Positions 8,299 through 15,427 of a stretch of DNA of 39,902 nt are shown in pieces; position 1 is the first letter of the stretch, and every line of letters starts with the position of its first letter. The translations under genes were made by a program, and so were the position numbers. Origin of the DNA: Nostoc sp. TH1S01 (GTDB taxonomy: Bacteria; Cyanobacteriota; Cyanobacteriia; Cyanobacteriales; Nostocaceae); the NCBI GenBank assembly GCA_018993265.1, contig JAGKSW010000127.1, positions 1 to 39,902 on the forward strand. The letters are read 5' to 3'. The notes below the pieces were generated by a model. That model saw nothing but the letters and a program-made list of their open reading frames with translations, searched no databases and was not told the origin of the DNA.

Positions 8299-9159
8299 TC
8301 ACACTTCCGACTTTATTAAAGTAATTACCGTAACTTCAGGTGGGCAAAACAAGCGTCCTGGTCGATAAGTTCCTAAGCCACGATTAACATATAACTGATT
8401 GTTGGCGACTTTGTGAAATCCTTGCGCCCATTCCCAATATCTCACGACTTTCGAGCAATCACCAAATAAAAATGGTACCCAACGCCGGAGTTTTTTTGGT
8501 AGTTGCTTGAGTAACTTTTTATAATAAAAAACCGCAGGGCCAAAGCCAGGAATTACAATGTGACCACCATGCGTATGACCAGATAACTGTAAATCAACTC
8601 GCCACTGTTCTAATATCTTGGCAGTATCTGGATTATGAGATAAAACAATGCGGGGTGTTAATGGGTTGAGTTGCTTCATAACGGGTACAGGATTAAACTC
8701 CCGCGACCAATAATCAGCTAAACCTACAATTGGTAATTCGTCACCGAAGGGATAGGCGATTTCATTCCACAAAACATGAACACCAATACTAGCGAAAGCA
8801 TTTGTAACTTCTACTTGAGAATGGCTGTAGTGTATGTCATGATTGCCCAGTACAGCATAAATCCCACAGCGACTTTGTAAATGTTTGAGTCGCATCACAA
8901 GTTGATGAATTGGAGAGGGATCATCAGTTATATAGTCACCAGTTAACACAATTAAATCAGGTTCTAGTTCATTGGTAACTGCGATCGCTTCTTGCAACAT
9001 TTCTTCCGAAAGCCGCATACCATCATAGTGAAAATCTGATAACTGTACTAACTTTGTCCCTTCTAAAGATGGCGACAATTCGGCAATCTTAACCGTGATT
9101 TCATCTACACTTAAACGTCCCGTAAACAACCAATGCATAGTGCCAAAAACACTCCTCAT
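8299..9159 (-). CDS. Calcineurin-like metallophosphoesterase (YkuE/YaeI type), copy A
   Basis: A 286-aa metallophosphoesterase with the complete set of metal-binding motifs in order: SDFHYDG (D-x-H), LTGDY (GD), LGNHD (GNHD), LSHNPD and SGHTHGG (GHTH). Members of this group hydrolyse phosphate mono- or diesters with a two-metal centre; relatives act on lipid A precursors or other phospho-compounds, and the substrate here is unknown. The N-terminus (MHWLFTG) is short and hydrophobic, without a clear signal peptide. Alternative ATG at the MHWLF methionine is possible. It follows the paralogue at 9303-10154 after 143 bp on the same strand, so both are probably read from one promoter near 10155. 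The pair arose by tandem duplication. Confidence 0.87.
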   Translation of the reverse strand: MRSVFGTMHWLFTGRLSVDEITVKIAELSPSLEGTKLVQLSDFHYDGMRLSEEMLQEAIAVTNELEPDLIVLTGDYITDDPSPIHQLVMRLKHLQSRCGIYAVLGNHDIHYSHSQVEVTNAFASIGVHVLWNEIAYPFGDELPIVGLADYWSREFNPVPVMKQLNPLTPRIVLSHNPDTAKILEQWRVDLQLSGHTHGGHIVIPGFGPAVFYYKKLLKQLPKKLRRWVPFLFGDCSKVVRYWEWAQGFHKVANNQLYVNRGLGTYRPGRLFCPPEVTVITLIKSEV

Positions 9160-9302
9160 AGCAGCGTTTACAGCTTATCAAATAACAAAATCTATCTTAA
9201 GAAATCGTAAAAAATATAGAAGAATCCAGAATTAATTAATGAAAAATTCTGCTCCGTTACTTGTACATAATTTATACTGAATTCTGAATCCTGCATTTTT
9301 AT

Positions 9303-10154
9303 TCAATCTCTTTTTAGAGTAATAACTGTCACTTCTGGCGGACAAAATAACCTTCCTGGAGAATAAGTTCCTAAACCTCGATTGACATATAGCAGATTGC
9401 GTCCTACACGATGTAAACCCTGCGCCCATTCCCAATGACGAAGGACATAATTTTCTCTGCGTAACAATGGAAAGCAACGCCGAATTTTGTAGGGTATTTT
9501 TTGCACTATTTTTTTGCGATGAGCTATAACCGCTCCTAATCCAGGAATGACTATTTGACCACCATGAGTATGGCCAGATAACTGCAAATCTACCCGCCAT
9601 GCTTGTAGTAGTTCTGCGGTGTCAGGGTTATGAGATAGCACAATGCGGGGTATATTTGGGTCTAACTGCTCCATTACAGGTACAGGGTTAAATTCTGGCG
9701 AACACCTATCTGCTAGTCCTACTAATGCTAATTCATTCCCAAAAGGATAGACGACTTCATTCCATAAAACACGTACTCCAATGTTAGTTAAAGCCTGAGT
9801 AATTTCTGTTTTTGAGCGTCGATAATATATATCGTGATTACCGAGGATGGCATATATACCAGACTGAGTTTGCAATTGCTTTAATTTTAAAACTAGCTCG
9901 TGAATTGGCTGGGGACTAGTGGTAACATAATCACCTGTTAGTATCACTAAATCTGGTTTTACTTGGTTACTAACTGCGATCGCTGCTTCTAACATCTCAT
10001 CAGATAAACCCGCACCATCATAATGAAAATCTGACATCTGCACCAACTTCTTACCTTGTAATGATGCAGGCAAACCCGCAATCTTAACCGTTAATTTTTC
10101 TACAGTCAACGGCCCAGATAATAACCAGTGCATAATAGATTTAGTAAAGTTCAA
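9303..10154 (-). CDS. Calcineurin-like metallophosphoesterase, copy B
   Basis: A 283-aa paralogue of the next gene downstream, colinear along its full length (shared MHWL-x-(T/S)G-x-L start, SDFHYDG, LTGDY, LGNHD, VLSHNPDTA, SGHTHGG, VNRGLGTY, PGRLFCPPEVTVITL). All metal ligands are kept, so both copies should be active. Differences cluster in the 240-260 region (Arg/Lys-rich, HRKKIVQKIPYKIRRCF), which may contact substrate or membrane. First gene of the probable two-gene transcript; the spacer to copy A contains GAATTCTGAATCC-type repeat sequence. Confidence 0.87.
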   Translation of the reverse strand: MNFTKSIMHWLLSGPLTVEKLTVKIAGLPASLQGKKLVQMSDFHYDGAGLSDEMLEAAIAVSNQVKPDLVILTGDYVTTSPQPIHELVLKLKQLQTQSGIYAILGNHDIYYRRSKTEITQALTNIGVRVLWNEVVYPFGNELALVGLADRCSPEFNPVPVMEQLDPNIPRIVLSHNPDTAELLQAWRVDLQLSGHTHGGQIVIPGLGAVIAHRKKIVQKIPYKIRRCFPLLRRENYVLRHWEWAQGLHRVGRNLLYVNRGLGTYSPGRLFCPPEVTVITLKRD

Positions 10155-10232
10155 TAATAGCGATTAAAGTCTAACTAACAATCCGCCATTTGAAAGTTGC
10201 AAGTAAAACACTTTTAAGAAAGTTGATAAATG

Positions 10233-10308
10233 TTTTACGTCTAACTCCAAAGACGTAAAATCAAGGGTTTGGGTATGGTATAGGGGTGTAGGGAACTCCC
10301 CTACACCC
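10233..10308. promoter_or_regulatory. Two hairpins in the divergent phosphoesterase/rtcA promoter region
   Basis: First, a perfect 10-bp dyad TTTTACGTCT (10233-10242) / AGACGTAAAA (10251-10260) with 8-nt spacer, suitable as a repressor operator or a cruciform. Second, a G/C-rich 10-bp stem GGGTGTAGGG (10284-10293) / CCCTACACCC (10299-10308) with 5-nt loop. The second is about 110 bp before the rtcA ATG, so it could fold in the rtcA leader. No long U-run follows, so I would not call it a terminator. Function is inference. Confidence 0.4.
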
Positions 10309-10420
10309 ACCAAGAAACTTTTTCAGCAAACCTTAATTACCTGTGTTTATTTCTGGTCATCTGTGCTTTAATTGTCAAAACCGTGGGCATAACCCAACAT
10401 CCATCATTCAAACACTGCTC

Positions 10421-11473
10421 ATGATTGACATTGACGGTTCCTATGGAGAGGGAGGCGGACAAGTTCTCCGTACTTGCTTGAGTTTAGCCGCTATCACGGG
10501 TGAACCTATTCGCATTGCCAATATTCGCGCCGGACGCAAAAAGCCAGGGTTAGCGCCACAACACCTCACAGCAGTTCGGGCGGCGGCGAAGATTTGTCAG
10601 GCTCAACTACAGGGTGATGCGTTGGGTTCGATGATGCTGGAATTCATTCCCAGTCACCCAGTGCAGGCGGGAAACTATACTTTTGATGTCAGCGAAGTGC
10701 TAGAAGGTGGTTCGGCTGGGGCAATTACTCTAGTTTTACAAACAATTCTTTTACCTTTAGCCTTAGCCAAGGGTAATTCTCAAGTCACATTGCGCGGTGG
10801 TACTCATGTGATCTTTAGCCCGACGATGACATATATTGAGCAGGTATATCTGCCAATGCTTCAGCGTATGGGTGTTAAAGCATCTGTGAAATTAGGTGCG
10901 TGGGGGTGGTATCCCCAAGGCGGCGGAGAGGTATCATTGCAGGTGAGTGGTGGTAGTCAACTCAGTGGTATACATTTACTCAAACGCGGTCATTTACGCC
11001 AAGTAAGGGGACTGGCGGTAGTGACAGAATTACCTGCTCATATTCCTCAACGAATGGCAAATCGGGCTGAGAAAATATTACGCATAGCTGGGTTCCAGGT
11101 TTCTATACAAGCTCTACGGGAAAGAGGTGTCGCAGCGGGAGCCGGCATTTTCCTAACGGCTGAATATGAGAACAGCTTGACAGGATTTGGTGGGTTTGGG
11201 CGGTGGCGGATGTCATCGGAAAGGGTGGCAGAAATCGCTTGCGAACAACTGCTAAAGTTTCACCAAACGGGTGCGCCTATCGATGAGCATTTAGGAGATC
11301 AGTTAATCTTGCCAGCCACTTTGGCTACAGAAGAAAGTCAGTATCGCGTAGCGAATATTAGTACCCATTTGACAACCAATGCAACAGTGATTGAGAAGTT
11401 TGGACTGTCGCGGGTAATGCTGGATGAGGTGGAGAAGATAGTGAAGGTAGTACCAATTCGCAATTCGCAATGA
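10421..11473 (+). CDS. rtcA: RNA 3'-terminal phosphate cyclase
   Basis: RtcA converts RNA 3'-phosphate ends to 2',3'-cyclic phosphates through an enzyme-AMP intermediate. I chose ATG 10421 over the GTG at 10343, because the family starts close to the IDGSYGEGGGQVLRTCL motif; this gives 350 aa. Further family blocks: ANIRAGRKKPGLAPQH, VLEGGSAGAITL, RGGTHVIFSP, WYPQGGGEV, and near the end THLTTNATVIEKF, whose His316 matches the AMP-carrying histidine of E. coli RtcA as I recall it. No rtcB ligase or RtcR-type activator is adjacent. The last five or six codons (PIRNSQ) and the TGA are part of a dispersed repeat starting at 11451, so the true C-terminus may have been altered. Confidence 0.92.
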   Translation: MIDIDGSYGEGGGQVLRTCLSLAAITGEPIRIANIRAGRKKPGLAPQHLTAVRAAAKICQAQLQGDALGSMMLEFIPSHPVQAGNYTFDVSEVLEGGSAGAITLVLQTILLPLALAKGNSQVTLRGGTHVIFSPTMTYIEQVYLPMLQRMGVKASVKLGAWGWYPQGGGEVSLQVSGGSQLSGIHLLKRGHLRQVRGLAVVTELPAHIPQRMANRAEKILRIAGFQVSIQALRERGVAAGAGIFLTAEYENSLTGFGGFGRWRMSSERVAEIACEQLLKFHQTGAPIDEHLGDQLILPATLATEESQYRVANISTHLTTNATVIEKFGLSRVMLDEVEKIVKVVPIRNSQ

Positions 11474-11570
11474 CGCTCGCGGACTCGCTAACGCTGCGCT
11501 AACGCAATTCGCAATTCGCAATGACGCTCCTTCTCCCCAAGGGAGACGCTGCGCGAACGTCGCTAATACC
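11451..11570 (+). repeat. Dispersed GC-rich repeat overlapping the rtcA 3' end
   Basis: Starts TACCAATTCGCAATTCGCAA, then GACGCTCGCGGACTCGCTAA and CGCTGCGCTAACGC. The same sequence, inverted and almost identical over about 65 bp, occurs at 37104-37170. The CAATTCGCAATTCGCAATGA block occurs twice inside this copy (around 11454 and 11504). A further hairpin-like part follows (CTTCTCCCCAAGGGAGACGC, then GCGCGAACGTCGC). Higher G+C than surroundings; no ORF of its own. Confidence 0.8.
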
Positions 11571-11590
11571 ATTTCAAAGTCTTGTAATTA

Positions 11591-12687
11591 GAACTCTTGC
11601 ATAAATCTTTTGTGGTATGATAAAAGGTTATTTTAATTTCAATTTTTGGACATTAAAACAGTAAGAGATTATCATTTTTTTCGAGCAACTATTATCAGCG
11701 TGATCACTAACTAAAAAAAGGCAGCAAACTTCGTTTCAATTATTAATCAATAACCAAAAATATTTAATTAATTTAATTTTTTTGGCTGGATTTATAGGGC
11801 TAATTCGTGATTATAAATTCCTGCAATTAAATTCGACCTTAAGCCAAAGCGTCGATGACGATTTCGATATCTATAATCCAAAATTTTAAAGATTTTTAGA
11901 CGACGATTTACGTGTTCAACAGTGATTCTTAATCGATTGAGTTCTCGATTAGATTTCTTTTGTTCTTTTGTCAGCCTTCCACCTTTTGGTTTCTTAATCG
12001 GTGTTTCACTTAATTTATGAATTTTAGCAATCCCTTGATACCCTTTGTCCGCTATTACTTTTAGTAATTCACAAAACCTTACACCACTGGTTTTAAATAA
12101 TCGAAAATCATGAATTCTTCCCTTACCATGCCCTAAACAGATAATTTGGCTGGTTTTTTGGTGAATCACTAACTGGGTTTTTAAAGTATGTTCTCCAGCT
12201 TTACCGCTAAAAAATTTCTTTTGACCTCTCTTGGGTCTTTCAATTGGGCTTTCAGTTACATCCATCACAACTAAATCTTCTTGTGATGGCATCTTTAAGA
12301 GTTCTTTCTTTCCTGGTAAACTAAACTTTCTTGAACTAATTAAAATGTTTTCAATTTTATATACTGTTCGACATACTGCGGATTCTGACAGCCCCCAATC
12401 TAACCTAATATGATAATAAGTGCGGTATTCTCTCCAATATTGAATCACCATTAAAACTTGGTCTTCAATAATTAGTTTAGGACGGCGACCTGGCTTTTTT
12501 TTCTTTTTTTCATAGGCTTTAACTACATCAACCATTAATTCAAAGGTTTGACGGCTTACTCCACTCATGCGCTTAAATTTTCTCGCAGTAAGCTGTTTAG
12601 CTTTCTCTATTTTCACTGGTAAGTAAGTTTCCTAATTGCAAATTGTCAAACCCTTAATCATACCATAAAACACTTTTGCAAGAGTTC
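11591..12687 (-). mobile_element. Complete IS5-family insertion sequence (about 1.1 kb)
   Basis: Terminal inverted repeats start GAACTCTTGCA at 11591 and end TGCAAGAGTTC at 12687. After a more divergent middle part the repeats resume with (G/A)TGGTATGAT, giving ends of about 32 bp. Each end is flanked by TA (11589-11590 and 12688-12689), consistent with a 2-bp target duplication as reported for some IS5 subgroups. Between the ends lies one intact transposase gene on the minus strand. The long 5' and 3' untranslated parts (about 70 and 200 bp) are A/T-rich. Confidence 0.85.
11792..12616 (-). CDS. IS5-family DDE transposase
   Basis: A 274-aa transposase with an N-terminal helix-turn-helix domain (about 15-95; SGVSRQTFELMVDVVKAY, then GRRPKLIIEDQVLMVIQYW and WGLSESAVCRTV). 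It is followed by a DDE_Tnp_4-like catalytic domain: first Asp in VVMDVTESP, second Asp in VIADKGYQG, and Glu in RITVEHVNRRLK. All three acidic residues are present and the frame is unbroken, so it could be active. The C-terminus (RSNLIAGIYNHELAL) is typical. Low G+C and lack of the codon style of neighbouring genes fit a mobile gene. Lies within terminal repeats 11591/12687. Confidence 0.93.
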   Translation of the reverse strand: MKIEKAKQLTARKFKRMSGVSRQTFELMVDVVKAYEKKKKKPGRRPKLIIEDQVLMVIQYWREYRTYYHIRLDWGLSESAVCRTVYKIENILISSRKFSLPGKKELLKMPSQEDLVVMDVTESPIERPKRGQKKFFSGKAGEHTLKTQLVIHQKTSQIICLGHGKGRIHDFRLFKTSGVRFCELLKVIADKGYQGIAKIHKLSETPIKKPKGGRLTKEQKKSNRELNRLRITVEHVNRRLKIFKILDYRYRNRHRRFGLRSNLIAGIYNHELAL

Positions 12688-12690
12688 TAT

Positions 12691-12783
12691 AGATGGACTC
12701 AACGAAGTCACCGCCGAAATCAGGGCGAAAATCTGCCAGTTTGTGGAAAGTTCTACCGTGTACACACAAGTCAAAAATTTGTA
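12691..12783 (+). pseudogene. Coding-like remnant beside the IS
   Basis: Directly after the IS an open frame reads DGLNEVTAEIRAKICQFVESSTVYTQVKNL and stops at 12783. Composition looks protein-like, but there is no start. Joining the IS flanks with one copy of the TA target keeps the frame open a few codons upstream (PFQSLVIIDGLNEV) until the repeat at 11451-11570. The last codons (from VYTQ on) lie in the left end of another repeat element (12758-12952). The piece therefore looks like a gene fragment cut by repeats on both sides and split by the IS. The parent protein is not recognised. Confidence 0.3.
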
Positions 12784-12952
12784 GTATGAAACCCTATCCC
12801 GCCTGGAACTAAAGTTCCAGGCTCATAGCCAAAGTCCACTCAAGTGGACTGATGAATTTCTAGTTGAGTCCTCTTAAGAGGACTTGTGCTGTGAGACTCG
12901 GAATTAATTCCGAGGCGGGACAGATGCACTCAACCCAGATTTGTGTGTACAC
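12758..12952. repeat. Multi-hairpin miniature element with terminal inverted repeats
   Basis: Ends are 15-bp inverted repeats with one mismatch (GTGTACACACAAGTC at 12758; GATTTGTGTGTACAC at 12938). Inside, TCCCGCCT (12797-12804) pairs with AGGCGGGA (12913-12920) and encloses four perfect palindromic hairpins: GGAACTAAAGTTCC region (12802-12821), AGTCCACTCAAGTGGACT (12833-12850), AGTCCTCTTAAGAGGACT (12867-12884) and CTCGGAATTAATTCCGAG (12897-12914). The fold would be a cloverleaf-like multibranch structure. No coding capacity. Likely a non-autonomous mobile or structured repeat. Confidence 0.7.
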
Positions 12953-12972
12953 CGCAGCTTTATTTCGGTGGC

Positions 12973-13013
12973 TTGCAATTCAGTGTGGGCTTCAAACCCA
13001 CACTGAATTGCAA
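12973..13013. repeat. Perfect 17-bp hairpin repeat
   Basis: TTGCAATTCAGTGTGGG (12973-12989) and CCCACACTGAATTGCAA (12997-13013) pair perfectly around a 7-nt loop CTTCAAA. No T-run follows on either strand, so it is not a standard terminator. Just beyond, 13017-13050 is a tandem run of CTGCCTT heptamers. Confidence 0.7.
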
Positions 13014-13052
13014 AACCTTCTGCCTCCTGCCTTCTGCCTTCTGCCTTCTTCA
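13014..13052 (+). repeat. Short tandem heptamer repeat (CTGCCTT)n
   Basis: Successive CTGCCTC/CTGCCTT units occupy 13020-13050. Such seven-base tandem repeats are common in heterocystous cyanobacterial spacers. No function is evident. Confidence 0.6.
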
Positions 13053-13215
13053 CTTACCGATTTCGACTGCGCTCAGTAAGCAGGCTACCGTATAACCACA
13101 CCTTTAAGGACGGTAAGCACAACTCTTGGTTGATTTTAATATTTGTTACGTTTCGTTACACTAGAGACATCGAGAGGAAAACTAAATCTCTCGGCAGCTT
13201 TCAAAGGTGAACGAC

Positions 13216-14340
13216 ATGAATGGCACAATTCGCGTTGGTAATCTCTTCGGGATTCCGTTTTACATCCATCCATCATGGTTTTTGGTTTTGGGCTTAGTAA
13301 CCTGGAGCTATAGTAGTGGGCTGTTAGCGCAATTTCCCCAATTGTCTGGGGGGTTAGCTTTGCTACTAGGATTGATGACGGCGCTGTTATTGTTTGCTTC
13401 TGTCGTCGCCCATGAATTAGGACATAGTTTTGTCGCTTTGCGCCAAGGAATTGATGTTAAATCCATCACATTGTTTATCTTTGGTGGTTTGGCGAATTTA
13501 GAAAAAGAATCGAAAACTCCCGCAGGAGCTTTTTGGATTGCGATCGCTGGCCCGTTAGTTAGTTTATTATTATGTGGCATCGTCACAGTAATTGGTTTAA
13601 CAACGTCTGTATCGGGGCCACTGGCGGCAATTTTGGGTGTACTAGCTACGGTTAACTTAGCCTTAGCACTGTTTAACTTAATTCCTGGCTTGCCTTTAGA
13701 TGGTGGTAATGTCCTCAAAGCCCTTGTTTGGAAAATTACAGGCAATCCCTATAAAGGTGTGACCTTTGCCAGCCGAGTTGGACAAGTGTTTGGTTGGGTG
13801 GCGATCGCTTCTGGTATACTTCCACTAGTATTTTTTGGCAGTGCCGCTAATTTCTGGAATTTACTAATCGGCTTCTTCCTATTACAAAATGCTGGAAATG
13901 CAGCCCAATTTGCTAGAGTCCAAGCAAAACTTGATGGTTTAACAGCCGCAGATATCGTTACAACTGATAGCCCAATCATCTCTGCAAACCTCACTCTGAG
14001 AGAATTTGGTGATGAACAAATTCTGCACAAACAAGACTGGAAACGCTTCTTAGTTACAGATGATGCAGGACAATTAGTTGGTGCGGTTACACTCGATGAC
14101 TTGCGAAATATCCCTACAACTCTGTGGACAGAAACTCAAGTTAAAGAAATCATGCGCCCAGTAGCTGCATCCACCACAGTAAAATCAGACCAACCCCTCT
14201 TAGAAGTCATACAGCTACTAGAACAACAAAAACTCTCAGCTTTAGCTGTAATTAGAGAAAATGGCGTACTCGTAGGGATTTTAGAAAAAGCAGCAATTAT
14301 TCAACTCTTGCAAGGACAAGCTTTAACTAACCCTGCATAA
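13216..14340 (+). CDS. Site-2 protease family (M50) membrane metalloprotease with CBS domains
   Basis: A 374-aa intramembrane zinc protease. I take ATG 13216, nine bases inside a GTG at 13207, because AAAGGTGA ends five bases upstream. The N-terminal part has several transmembrane helices with HELGH at 66-70 and the second zinc motif NLIPGLPLDGG at 154-164 (Asp162). The C-terminal soluble part (about 235-370) holds two CBS motifs (LVGAVTLDDLRNIP and LVGILEKAAIIQLL), which in this family bind adenine nucleotides and tune activity. Substrates are often membrane-bound anti-sigma factors or signal-peptide remnants; none is identifiable here. A hairpin terminator follows the stop. Confidence 0.92.
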   Translation: MNGTIRVGNLFGIPFYIHPSWFLVLGLVTWSYSSGLLAQFPQLSGGLALLLGLMTALLLFASVVAHELGHSFVALRQGIDVKSITLFIFGGLANLEKESKTPAGAFWIAIAGPLVSLLLCGIVTVIGLTTSVSGPLAAILGVLATVNLALALFNLIPGLPLDGGNVLKALVWKITGNPYKGVTFASRVGQVFGWVAIASGILPLVFFGSAANFWNLLIGFFLLQNAGNAAQFARVQAKLDGLTAADIVTTDSPIISANLTLREFGDEQILHKQDWKRFLVTDDAGQLVGAVTLDDLRNIPTTLWTETQVKEIMRPVAASTTVKSDQPLLEVIQLLEQQKLSALAVIRENGVLVGILEKAAIIQLLQGQALTNPA

Positions 14341-14371
14341 ATGTTTCATCACTAAAGACTCCTTCTCACAC

Positions 14372-14402
14372 CTCCTTCAGTTCATCTGAGGGAGTTTTTT
14401 TG
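14372..14402 (+). terminator. Rho-independent terminator of the site-2 protease gene
   Basis: CTCCTTCAG, loop TTCAT, CTGAGGGAG, followed by TTTTTTT, starting 32 bp after the stop. The stem has one mismatched or wobble position. The Uma2 gene ends at 14430 on the opposite strand; its orientation would see A-runs before the stem, so this mainly serves the plus strand. Confidence 0.85.
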
Positions 14403-14429
14403 TAGGAACAGTATAAATCCAAAATTGTT

Positions 14430-15248
14430 TTACTCTGCATCTATGCCCAATTCTCGTAGCTTTGCTAATAATACGGCTTGACGCTGACGTTCAATTTCCA
14501 ATTGTGCGATCGCATCATCGGCGCGTTGACGTTCTTGTTCTGCGCGTTGACGTTCTTGTTCCGCGCGTTGATGTTCTTGTTCCGCGCGTTGACGTTCTTG
14601 TTCGGCTTGTTCGGAACTCCACAGCAACAAGTTACCTGCTTCATCCCACCATCGCAACCAATAAATATTCATCCCTAAGCGAGTTCCTCGCCAAATTCCT
14701 AAAAATAATTCCAATTCAGGAATCCAAAATTGACCTGATTCTGTTGGTTGTTGCAAAACATATCGCCCATTTTCCAGACGCAGGACTTCTAAGCTGACTT
14801 CGTAAGGATTAAAAATTGCATAGACGGGAACTTGCAATATTTGTTCGTAAAAGTAGAGTTTCCCATAGGGAAAGGTGGGACGAATCGAATATTCGCCGTT
14901 ATCGGTGTCTGATAAAAATTCCATTACTACAGCCACATTTTCACCTTCGATGTTGGGTGTGTAACTACGCCGAATTACACCTGTACCCACTGGTGAAACA
15001 CGGGGTATGTACAACCAATCAGGTGCTTTAACAACGGTTTTTTGGTTAATATTAGCGACGATGCCAAAGTTAGATGCAACTAGCATCTCTGGTTGAATAC
15101 GATTGGCTGTAGCTAACGCTTCTGTTAAAGCTGCTGCTAAAAAAGGCTGTTGAATATTTTCCACTGGATCATCGGGCAGAATAAAATCATCTGGGAGTTT
15201 TTCCCAAGTGACAACAGGGTTTTGGCGCTGAGGTGCGGCTAGAACCAT
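14430..15248 (-). CDS. Uma2-family (DUF820) PD-(D/E)XK-like protein with repeat coiled-coil tail
   Basis: A 272-aa member of the Uma2/DUF820 family, which has a restriction-endonuclease-like fold and is hugely expanded in cyanobacteria; its biological role is unclear. Nuclease-fold landmarks: the PD of KAPDWLYIP (about 73-81), VAVVMEFLS, and KLYFYEQILQVPVYAIFNP. The usual third catalytic Lys position is not obvious, so activity is uncertain. Residues about 217-260 form a coiled coil of near-identical heptapeptides (AEQERQR repeated four times), encoded by a 21-bp tandem repeat at about 14519-14605. The tail ends LAKLRELGIDAE, a typical ending for this group. Monocistronic; convergent with the site-2 protease gene. 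Confidence 0.85.
   Translation of the reverse strand: MVLAAPQRQNPVVTWEKLPDDFILPDDPVENIQQPFLAAALTEALATANRIQPEMLVASNFGIVANINQKTVVKAPDWLYIPRVSPVGTGVIRRSYTPNIEGENVAVVMEFLSDTDNGEYSIRPTFPYGKLYFYEQILQVPVYAIFNPYEVSLEVLRLENGRYVLQQPTESGQFWIPELELFLGIWRGTRLGMNIYWLRWWDEAGNLLLWSSEQAEQERQRAEQEHQRAEQERQRAEQERQRADDAIAQLEIERQRQAVLLAKLRELGIDAE
14519..14605 (-). repeat. 21-bp in-gene tandem repeat
   Basis: Four near-identical copies of a 21-bp unit (plus-strand GCGCGTTGACGTTCTTGTTC and one more base) encode the AEQERQR heptads of the Uma2 protein. Unit number is likely to vary between strains by slippage or recombination. Confidence 0.8.
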
Positions 15249-15427
15249 GATGGTTAAAATGTCGCTGGTGGACTTGGAAGCTCATGCAAATATTTTACAG
15301 TGCTTTTTCGATGGTTGAAATTCATAGATATAGAGAGATATCGAGAGATTGTCAGTGAAAACAAAGTTACTTTTGTGTCTAGTTAGGGAACTCTAGCAAT
15401 TAAGGTTTTGTTTCACAAGGACTTCTC

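Noticed and set aside
12864-13079. 71-codon plus-strand frame
   Set aside because: Reads through two hairpin repeats and a CTGCCTT heptamer run; not protein-like.
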